Positions 24,022-29,333 of a stretch of 29,333 nt of DNA are shown piece by piece. Every line of letters starts with the position of its first letter. Positions within the stretch are counted from its first letter, which is position 1. Below the pieces are notes generated by a model. It searched no databases, was not told the DNA's origin, and saw only the letters and a program-made list of their open reading frames with translations. The DNA is taken from NCBI GenBank assembly GCA_050942995.1, contig JBMNOI010000039.1:1-29333 (forward strand). Reading direction: 5' to 3'. The stretch is from JBMNOI01 sp050942995 (lineage in GTDB: Bacteria > Chloroflexota > Anaerolineae > UBA1429). The translations under genes were made by a program, and so were the position numbers.

Positions 24022-25551
24022 CTATTCTCTCTCTCTGGGCGTGTTGGGGAGGATCCAAGGAATGTTTCGCGTCGATGGCACCGGGGTCAACAGGTATACA
24101 TCCACCCATCGATTCCAGAGCACCAGGTTATGATCGTCATAGCACAAATCGATGCGTCGTCCCTTGATCGCTCCGCCTGTATCCAGCGCCGTACCCACGC
24201 CGTAACCGGGCACATACATGGGTTGATGCAGGTTGATGACGTTCGGGTCCACTGCGATTACGCCATAGCGGGCGCGTATGCCGGTGCGGGTGATACCATA
24301 AGTCGGATGATCCATCGGCTTGCCGGCCGTGGGCGCATTGTATGATGTGGCCAGCATGCGTATCTTGCGCCAGTACTCCATGGTGCCGGCGGGCGTCTCG
24401 ATCTGGCGCACGACGATGCGGGTGCCGTAGGCATAGACGCGGTCAATCGGCTCGTGCGCGATCCATTCGGCCTCGACGGCCCGCTCTACCTCGCGATCGT
24501 TCTCATAGCGCACGCGTATCTGGCGCCGCTGAGCGCCCTCGCGTCCCCAGTGCTTGACGGTGGTCAGGTCGATCTCGAGCTCGGGATCGGCCTCCCAGCG
24601 TGTCTGATAGGGGATGGGCGTCTCTTCGATATAGTGCTCTTCTTGCACGCGCACGACAGAGACATACATCTCGCTGGAGATGGGCGTCGAGGGGTCGGGG
24701 GTGACATAATCTTCGCCCGACAAGGTCACATTCTCGGCCTCGAGCAGATCCTGGACGGTTTTGTGGCGGGTACGCATGGCGCGCACCGTACCGCCGATAT
24801 CCAATGTGATCGGCTTGGCCCGATCGATAAAGATGCTGAGCCCCGGCGTGATGACCGTATCATAGGCGGGAAAGACCTCGTCGCCCACATAGATGACGAT
24901 GCCGCGATCGTGCAACGCCTCGCCCACCGTGCGGGCGGTGGTGTGTGTGCTGAGCGTCACGGCGCCATCCTGTACCGTAATCGGTACCGAACGACGCACC
25001 GTCAACCGCACGGGGCTGCGGAGCTCCTCGACGAGCCGACGCATGCTCAATCCACGGGTGATGGCCGGTTGGAATAGGGGGGTATCCAGATCGCAGGGTT
25101 CACCCTGCATGAGGTATTCATCGTGATCCAGCTGCACGATATCGGCATCGGCCAGAGCATCGTCTACCCGGGTGGCCAGAGTGCGCGCCTGGGTCACACT
25201 GCCGTCGTGGACGACGGCCACATGGCGGGCGATGGTAATCTCGATCGGTTCTCCCTGTAGCAGGGCCTCAGGCTCGGGCGCATGCAACGAATCTTCGGGA
25301 TACAGATCGATTCGCGCCTCGCGCAACACGCCCTCGGCTGTGCGCTGATGGGTACGAATTCGGAATGCTATGCCGTTGATGTTGAGGTGCACGGTATGCT
25401 GAGTGGCGGCATAGATCACCCCCATCAGTATCAGCATCGCCCCCAACGTCAGCATGACCAGCGCCTTCCAACTCGGTAGGAGCGCGCTCAGGGCACTGAG
25501 CCACGCTCGAATCGCATTGGAAAGCCGTAAACTAGTACGCTGATGACTCAA
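24022..25551 (-). CDS. G5 and 3D domain cell-wall protein (YabE/RpfB-like)
   Basis: This 509-residue protein has one N-terminal membrane helix (about 31-50). Three DUF348-like repeats follow, each with a pattern such as TVGEALHDRGIVIYVGDEV or TVQDLLEAENVTLSGEDYV, then a G5 domain (about 315-395). The C-terminal 3D domain keeps its three Asp residues in IAVDPNVINLHQPMYVPGYG, ALDTGGAIKGRRIDLCY. The 3D domain resembles the MltA/Sps lytic transglycosylase barrel, so peptidoglycan binding or cleavage outside the membrane is likely. In Bacillus the homologue yabE also lies near ksgA. It sits between the oxidoreductase (seven bases) and rsmA (nine bases). Confidence 0.9.
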   Translation of the reverse strand: MSHQRTSLRLSNAIRAWLSALSALLPSWKALVMLTLGAMLILMGVIYAATQHTVHLNINGIAFRIRTHQRTAEGVLREARIDLYPEDSLHAPEPEALLQGEPIEITIARHVAVVHDGSVTQARTLATRVDDALADADIVQLDHDEYLMQGEPCDLDTPLFQPAITRGLSMRRLVEELRSPVRLTVRRSVPITVQDGAVTLSTHTTARTVGEALHDRGIVIYVGDEVFPAYDTVITPGLSIFIDRAKPITLDIGGTVRAMRTRHKTVQDLLEAENVTLSGEDYVTPDPSTPISSEMYVSVVRVQEEHYIEETPIPYQTRWEADPELEIDLTTVKHWGREGAQRRQIRVRYENDREVERAVEAEWIAHEPIDRVYAYGTRIVVRQIETPAGTMEYWRKIRMLATSYNAPTAGKPMDHPTYGITRTGIRARYGVIAVDPNVINLHQPMYVPGYGVGTALDTGGAIKGRRIDLCYDDHNLVLWNRWVDVYLLTPVPSTRNIPWILPNTPRERE

Positions 25552-25558
25552 GAGGACA

Positions 25559-26815
25559 CTATCCTTTACTGGTTTCGGTCAGTATCGCACGCGCGACGGC
25601 TTCGCCGGCCATACGTCCCGTAGTAAAGGCAATTTGCAGGTTATATCCGTCGGTATCCCCGGCCACATCCATAATCTCACCGGCAAAGTATAGCTCATCT
25701 ACGAGACGAGAGGCCATTGTGCGGGGGGCGATCTCGCTGCAATCCACCCCGCCCAGGGTGACCATTGCCTCGGCCATGGGCCGTGTGCCGCTCACCGTCA
25801 TGCTGAACCCTTTGAGTAAGCGCCTTATGGTGTGGCGTTGTTTGGCCGACAAAGTGCTGGTGCGCCGGTCGGCCGGTACGCCGCTTTGTGCGATAATGAC
25901 CTCGGCGAACGAATTGGGCACGAGCGAACGCAGCCAGGTGCGCACTGTTGCCCGGCCCATGGCCGCGAGGCGCTGCCGGAGGTCATCATCCAGCGTGGCC
26001 TCATCCATATGCGGCCTCGTATCCAGAATCAGGCGTGTGGGTCCTTCGCCATCTTTTTCCAAATGCATACTGAGAGACAGAATGACCGGACCGGACACGC
26101 CGAAATGGGTGAAGAGCAGATCTCCTGTGGCCTCGACCAGCCGCCGCTCTCCCCGATAGAGGGCGACCCGCACATCGCGCAAGGTCAACCCCTGAAGCGA
26201 TCGTATGGCCGGATCGTCGACTACTAGAGGCACCAGCCCCGGACGAATGGGCGCAATCCGATGGCCCAGGCGCTGTGCCAGGCGATATCCATCTCCTGTA
26301 GAGCCGGTATGAGGATAGGATGTGCCGCCGGTGGCCAGAATGACCTGTCGCGCCTCGATGGTCGTCTCGCCCGAACGGACCCCGCGCACATGCCCATCCT
26401 CGACGATGATCTCGTCGACAGGCGAGTTATACCGGAACCGAACGCCTCCCTCCAGGCAATAGTCGCGCAGAGCGTCGACGATATGCTGGGCGTTGGCCGA
26501 AGCGGGGAAGACACGTCCATCGGGCTCGGTTATGGTTGGGATGCCGCGAGCCTCAAAAAACGCGATGAGGTCCTGAACAAAAAAGCGGGCAAAGGCGTTG
26601 CGCAGAAAAGGGTCGGCAGGAGTGAGGTGCTCGATGAATCCGGCGACATCACGGGTGTTGGTGAGGTTGCAGCGCCCGTTCCCGGTGATGCGTAGCTTGT
26701 TTCCCGGTCGTTTCGTCTTTTCTAGCAGGAGGACATGAGCGCCCATCTCGGCGGCCCGACCGGCTGCCATCAGCCCGGCGGCTCCTCCCCCTATGACCAA
26801 AACCCGATCCTGCAT
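25559..26815 (-). CDS. NAD(P)/FAD-dependent oxidoreductase, HI0933/YhiN family
   Basis: This 418-residue flavoprotein starts with the dinucleotide-binding VLVIGGGAAGLMAAGRAA and then has LLLEKTKRPGNKLRITGNGRCNLTN, the signature of the HI0933/YhiN family. ATGGTSYPHTGSTGDGY, TLGGVDCSEIAPRTMASRLV and the C-terminal DGYNLQIAFTTGRMAGEAVA are also typical. The reaction catalysed is unknown for this family. It is the first gene of the operon with the G5/3D protein and rsmA. Its start lies about 70 bases downstream of the SRP RNA 3' end on the same strand, with no clear promoter or ribosome binding site of its own. Confidence 0.93.
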   Translation of the reverse strand: MQDRVLVIGGGAAGLMAAGRAAEMGAHVLLLEKTKRPGNKLRITGNGRCNLTNTRDVAGFIEHLTPADPFLRNAFARFFVQDLIAFFEARGIPTITEPDGRVFPASANAQHIVDALRDYCLEGGVRFRYNSPVDEIIVEDGHVRGVRSGETTIEARQVILATGGTSYPHTGSTGDGYRLAQRLGHRIAPIRPGLVPLVVDDPAIRSLQGLTLRDVRVALYRGERRLVEATGDLLFTHFGVSGPVILSLSMHLEKDGEGPTRLILDTRPHMDEATLDDDLRQRLAAMGRATVRTWLRSLVPNSFAEVIIAQSGVPADRRTSTLSAKQRHTIRRLLKGFSMTVSGTRPMAEAMVTLGGVDCSEIAPRTMASRLVDELYFAGEIMDVAGDTDGYNLQIAFTTGRMAGEAVARAILTETSKG

Positions 26816-26885
26816 AACTCGTCTCTACGAAAGGGTGAGATGAACGAGAGGCAGGCCACGATCACCCATTTCATCAGGCACAGAA

Positions 26886-27153
26886 ATGTCGTGCACCCTC
26901 TGTTGTTGCGCTTGCCCGTAGTGCCCCCTGATCGTGGGCTCGGGCCAGGCTGCCTCGCGTCGCCCGGAGGTAACCGCTTACCGCTGCTTCCTCCCGGACC
27001 TGACGGGGTTCACGGGCCTTCGCCGCGCGAGACCCAACCGTCAACGCCCCGTATCAGGGTCATCCTACAGGGAGACACACCGCGAGAGGGAATTCGACCC
27101 CGCTATAGCGGATTGCGGGTACAGGGCACCGCTAGCTCCCCGTCTAGCACGAC
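26886..27153 (-). ncRNA. ffs: Signal recognition particle RNA, large (Alu-containing) bacterial type
   Basis: On the minus strand the conserved SRP domain is clear: GTCAGGTCCGGGAGGAAGCA (27004-26985), the Ffh-binding tetraloop and symmetric/asymmetric loop region, then CAGCGGTAAGCGG. Upstream the 5' part (GTGCTAGACGGGGAGCTAGC, then GGTGCCCTGTACCCGCAATC and CGAATTCCCTCTCGCGG) matches the Alu domain of the Bacillus scRNA as I remember it. The ends GTCGTGC (27153-27147) and GCACGAC (26894-26888) pair. The length of about 268 nt fits the large type. It forms the SRP with Ffh and delivers nascent membrane proteins, complementing the SecDF genes here. Confidence 0.95.
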
Positions 27154-27159
27154 GAAGCC

Positions 27160-27188
27160 ATGTTACTATGGAACGGCCATTCTGTCAA
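27160..27188 (-). promoter_or_regulatory. Promoter of the SRP RNA gene
   Basis: On the minus strand, a consensus TTGACA (27188-27183) and TAACAT (27165-27160) have a 17-base spacer. The predicted start near 27153 coincides with the 5' base of the closing helix of the SRP RNA. Confidence 0.8.
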
Positions 27189-27194
27189 AGAAAC

Positions 27195-27236
27195 AAGGCC
27201 GATACGGAACGCACGTCTGAGACGGCCTTCTTCTTC
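27195..27236 (+). repeat. Inverted repeat between two divergent promoters
   Basis: AAGGCCG (27195-27201) and CGGCCTT (27223-27229) are 21 bases apart, followed on the plus strand by a pyrimidine tract CTTCTTCTTT. They lie between the ffs promoter (-) and the consensus promoter at 27238 (+). This may be a terminator-like hairpin or an operator. Confidence 0.45.
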
Positions 27237-27237
27237 T

Positions 27238-27266
27238 TTGACAGCCCCTTGCCGGACTCGTATAAT
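27238..27266 (+). promoter_or_regulatory. Fully consensus promoter of the structured leader and lipoprotein gene
   Basis: TTGACA (27238-27243) and TATAAT (27261-27266) are perfect, with a 17-base spacer. The first twelve bases, TTTGACAGCCCC, are the same as in the promoter upstream of secD. The start is expected near 27272. Confidence 0.85.
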
Positions 27267-27271
27267 GGCTG

Positions 27272-27556
27272 CGAATCTAATATAACCCTCCGAATCATGC
27301 AGCCTACAGGGACCGGGTCATCCCCATGGAAGCATGATCGCTGATCACCCAGGGTGACCTGACGGTGCGTCTGGAAACGGACGTGCCCCCCGTGTTTGGA
27401 AAGGAGGTGGCCTCGATCGACTTGCCGTGGGCCGGCGTCTCCTTTCCGCGTCTGGAGGTGCCGGCTTTTTGCTTACCTGCCTCCCGGTGGCGTGGAATGG
27501 GTGTCGTGCCCTACTATCGTCATTCGTCCCAGTCTATCCGCTCTACGGAGGCAGTG
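27272..27556 (+). promoter_or_regulatory. Candidate riboswitch/attenuator leader
   Basis: This 285-nt untranslated leader has several ordered helices. P-a: ATCATGC / GCATGAT (27294-27300, 27332-27338). P-b: TCACC / GGTGA (27345-27357). P-c: a nine-pair hairpin 27364-27372 / 27379-27387 with loop GGAAAC. Antiterminator-like helix: GGAAAGGAG / CTCCTTTCC (27398-27406, 27439-27447). Terminator: 27431-27470, sharing its 5' arm with the previous helix. Finally CTGCCTCC (27477-27484) is complementary to GGAGGCAG (27547-27554), which contains the ribosome binding site. The mutually exclusive helices indicate regulated read-through and translation. The downstream molybdopterin-domain protein makes a molybdenum-cofactor-type ligand a guess only; I cannot match a known class by eye. 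Confidence 0.6.
27431..27470 (+). terminator. Intrinsic terminator inside the leader
   Basis: A twelve-base-pair hairpin (27431-27442 with 27454-27465, two G-U pairs) has an 11-base loop and is followed by TTTTT. It lies 86 bases before the lipoprotein start. Its 5' arm overlaps the competing helix 27439-27447. Confidence 0.8.
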
Positions 27557-29080
27557 ATGAAGCGTTGGAGCATCTTCTTTGCACTATTTCTGGTCATCGC
27601 GCTGGTGGGTTGCCAGATGGCGCCCGCAAGCCCAACTGCGGCTGTCGAGGTATCTGACGAGCCCTCGCCGACGCCTGTGGTGATCGTGGTGACGGCCACC
27701 CCCGGCCCACCCACGCCCACCCTCGAGCCCACACCGCTCCCCGGCTCGACCCTCGATGTCGTCGGTCTTGACGAGAGCATCACGCTGTCGATCGACGACC
27801 TGTCTCAAATGGACGTGGTCGAGGGCTATGGCGGAATCAAGAGTTCGACGGGCAAGATCACTCCGCCTGCGATGTATCGCGGCGTCTCGCTGCTGGAGCT
27901 CTGCCAGGCTGTCGGTCCGTGCGACGAATCGGTGGCGGTGAATGTGGTCGCCAAAGACGGCTATGCCATCACCTTCTCTTACGACCAGATCGCGAACGGG
28001 ACATTCACCACATTTGACCCGATCACAGGTGAGGAGATCAGTTACGATCAGCCGCTCGTAGCCTCTGTGGTGTTCGAGCGGGAGGGTGAGTCACTCTCGG
28101 AGGAGAACGAGGGCACGTTGCGGCTGGCTATCCTCAGCCCCGAGTCGGATCAGGTGACCGATGGGCACTGGTCGGTCAAGTGGGTGCGCCAGGTCGTCGT
28201 CAAACAAGCGGTTGTCGAGTGGAGCCTCCATCTGGAGGGCGCCCAGACGTTCCTGATGGATCGCAACACCTTCGAGTCAGGCGCCTCCCCCAGCTGTCAC
28301 CAGACTAAATGGGAGGACGATGAAGGCCGTGTGTGGACCGGTATCCCGCTCTACTACCTGGCAGGCTTTGTGGATGACGAGAACCGACACGAGGGCGGGG
28401 CGTTCAATGACGAGCTGGCCCGTGACGGCTATACCATCGATGTGGTGGCGGCCGATGGGTACAAGGTTACCTTTGACAGCCAGCATGTGGCTCGTAACAA
28501 AGATATTATCCTGGCCTATTTGGTTGATGACCAACCACTGAGTGAGGATCATTTCCCCTTGCGTTTGGTGGGGCCGGATCTCATGCCGAACGAGAGGGTA
28601 GGACAGGTGGCCCAGATCGTGCTGAGCCTGGAACCCCTGCCTGCTGATACGTCTGAGGCTACAGAGGAGCCTGCAGAGGAGCCTGCTGAGGCAACCGAGC
28701 CGGTAGAGGCGCCCGAGATGGAGGCCGGTACGCTGCACCTGTATGGCGCTGTGAGCACGCCTCTCGCCCTGACTCAGGCGGACCTGGAGCAGATTGGCGT
28801 GGAGACACTTACGGTGGAGCATCCGAAGAAGGGCGCCATCGAAATGGAGGGTGTCCGCCTGAGCGAGCTGACGGCCCGCGCAGGGGTCGAAGCGGGCGCT
28901 GCCCGGGTCGTCTTTACCTCGGGTGACGGCTACAAGGTCGAAGTCGGCTGGTCTGACCTGGAAGCCTGCGCCGACTGTCTGGTCACCATGGAGGATGAGA
29001 GCTTTAATCTGGTGATGCCGGGCATGGAGACCAGCACATGGTCCAAGGATGTGCGTCTCATCGAGGTCAAATCGTCCTGA
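27557..29080 (+). CDS. Lipoprotein with three tandem molybdopterin-oxidoreductase-like domains
   Basis: The protein is 507 residues from the ATG at 27557, which has GGAGG five bases upstream and gives a signal peptide with lipobox LVGC. The frame is open further upstream, but that part is the structured leader. A Thr/Pro-rich linker follows. Three units with the fold pattern of the sulfite-oxidase-type molybdopterin-binding domain are seen, at about 55-210, 215-355 and 390-507. Each has a GVSLLEL-, GIPLYYL- or GVRLSEL-like motif and a DGY(A/K)(I/V) strand. An acidic Glu/Pro/Ala linker separates units two and three. Only unit two has a Cys (SPSCHQTKW) near the usual metal-ligand place, so true molybdenum binding is doubtful. 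Anchored outside the membrane; substrate unknown. Confidence 0.8.
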   Translation: MKRWSIFFALFLVIALVGCQMAPASPTAAVEVSDEPSPTPVVIVVTATPGPPTPTLEPTPLPGSTLDVVGLDESITLSIDDLSQMDVVEGYGGIKSSTGKITPPAMYRGVSLLELCQAVGPCDESVAVNVVAKDGYAITFSYDQIANGTFTTFDPITGEEISYDQPLVASVVFEREGESLSEENEGTLRLAILSPESDQVTDGHWSVKWVRQVVVKQAVVEWSLHLEGAQTFLMDRNTFESGASPSCHQTKWEDDEGRVWTGIPLYYLAGFVDDENRHEGGAFNDELARDGYTIDVVAADGYKVTFDSQHVARNKDIILAYLVDDQPLSEDHFPLRLVGPDLMPNERVGQVAQIVLSLEPLPADTSEATEEPAEEPAEATEPVEAPEMEAGTLHLYGAVSTPLALTQADLEQIGVETLTVEHPKKGAIEMEGVRLSELTARAGVEAGAARVVFTSGDGYKVEVGWSDLEACADCLVTMEDESFNLVMPGMETSTWSKDVRLIEVKSS

Positions 29081-29090
29081 CCGGGGAACA

Positions 29091-29249
29091 GGGCAGAGCC
29101 ATCTTTCGAGAGGCTCTGGCCGAGTGGATGAACTACGGGGGAAGCGCACGGTTTGTATGCGCTCCCCATGGGCGGTCCGGGTACTTCCGCGACCCGGGCC
29201 GTCCTGACCACAGAACGAGACTTGCCGGGGTGATTATCGCTCCGGCAAG
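29091..29249 (+). promoter_or_regulatory. Array of four stem-loops upstream of a secreted-protein gene
   Basis: Four hairpins follow one another: CAGAGCC / GGCTCTG (29094-29118), a ten-pair stem with one bulge (29138-29167), a twelve-pair stem (29171-29203) and CTTGCCGG / CCGGCAAG (29221-29249). The second and third have nine-base loops. None is followed by a T-tract, so they are not simple terminators. They fill the gap between the lipoprotein gene and the next gene and may be a structured leader or an RNA processing element. Confidence 0.45.
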
Positions 29250-29278
29250 CCCCCATGCCAGATGCAAGGAAGGACCCC

Positions 29279-29333
29279 ATGCGCTCTTCTCAGGCCCTAT
29301 CCGCAATATTCGTTATTTTGCTCATCGCCACTC
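29279..29333 (+). CDS. Start of a secreted or membrane protein (3' end outside window)
   Basis: AAGGAAGG precedes an ATG by five bases. The 18 visible codons read MRSSQALSAIFVILLIAT, the beginning of a signal peptide or membrane anchor. The gene runs off the window and cannot be assigned. Its position 198 bases behind the molybdopterin-domain lipoprotein suggests a shared regulon. Confidence 0.6.
   Translation, partial: MRSSQALSAIFVILLIAT

Noticed and set aside
23284..24345. 353-codon plus-strand open frame opposite rsmA and the G5/3D gene
   Set aside because: It crosses the boundary of two real minus-strand genes, and the translation is His/Gln-rich without motifs.
26735..27344. Plus-strand open frames over the SRP RNA region
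   Set aside because: They overlap the SRP RNA and its promoter, have no protein similarity, and lack ribosome binding sites.
27365..27556. Upstream extension of the lipoprotein frame to a GTG at 27365
   Set aside because: The extra 64 residues would put the lipoprotein signal peptide inside the protein, and the DNA is the structured leader with a terminator. The ATG at 27557 has a good ribosome binding site.
29112..29145. GGCCGAGTGG resembling the D-arm of a serine or leucine tRNA
   Set aside because: No T-arm GGTTCGA-type motif or matching acceptor stem follows; the region folds as separate hairpins.

Overview
The window reads as a high-GC, gene-dense chromosomal segment of a bacterium, most likely a member of the Chloroflexota (Anaerolineae-like). 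This rests on several points: a polytopic membrane protein carrying an NHL beta-propeller, lipoproteins with Thr/Pro-rich linkers after the lipobox, a separate secD-secF pair, a Bacillus-type large SRP RNA, and the general gene mix. The phylum assignment is an inference, because no rRNA marker is present. No CRISPR array, tRNA, insertion sequence or prophage was found; most of the window is core metabolism and housekeeping.

Layout. 1-5148 (+) is a run of close or overlapping genes: the C-terminal part of a membrane/NHL protein, a HAD phosphatase, a Nudix hydrolase, a CCA-adding-type nucleotidyltransferase and a PP2C/SpoIIE-like phosphatase. 5216-6325 (-) is an AbrB-family membrane protein. 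6554-6964 (+) is a small P-loop protein. 7000-9600 holds a fully consensus promoter, a 200-nt leader or small RNA ending in a terminator, then secD and secF. 9676-11052 is a glycerate 2-kinase-type protein, followed by a convergent orphan ABC solute-binding lipoprotein (-). 12551-14863 is pgk with its promoter and a 6-phosphofructokinase-like gene whose active site is altered. 14991-15892 (-) holds gpmA and, beyond its terminator, a short duplicated relic of the gpmA 5' end. 16089-20439 (+) is an ABC-F ATPase, coaE, a small membrane protein and a GlgA-like glycosyltransferase. 20575-21538 is a cell-wall amidase lipoprotein interrupted by a one-base frameshift exactly at its lipobox. dtd, a small alpha/beta-barrel-like protein and an FmdB zinc ribbon follow. 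23167-26815 (-) is a tight operon of a FAD oxidoreductase, a G5/3D cell-wall protein and rsmA. Upstream of it lies the SRP RNA gene (-).

The most interesting region is 27160-29333. Next to the SRP RNA promoter, a second fully consensus promoter drives a 285-nt leader. The leader contains stacked hairpins, an antiterminator-like helix, a strong intrinsic terminator and a helix that would hide the ribosome binding site. The gene behind it is a lipoprotein with three tandem molybdopterin-oxidoreductase-like domains. A second array of four stem-loops precedes the next secreted protein, which runs off the window. The first arrangement looks like a transcription- and translation-controlling riboswitch or attenuator that I could not assign to a known class.

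Functionally the window joins lower glycolysis and glycerate metabolism (pgk, gpmA, glycerate kinase, PFK-like), glycogen synthesis, protein export (SRP RNA, secDF), cell-wall remodelling (amidase, G5/3D protein) and translation quality control (dtd, rsmA, CCA enzyme, ABC-F).
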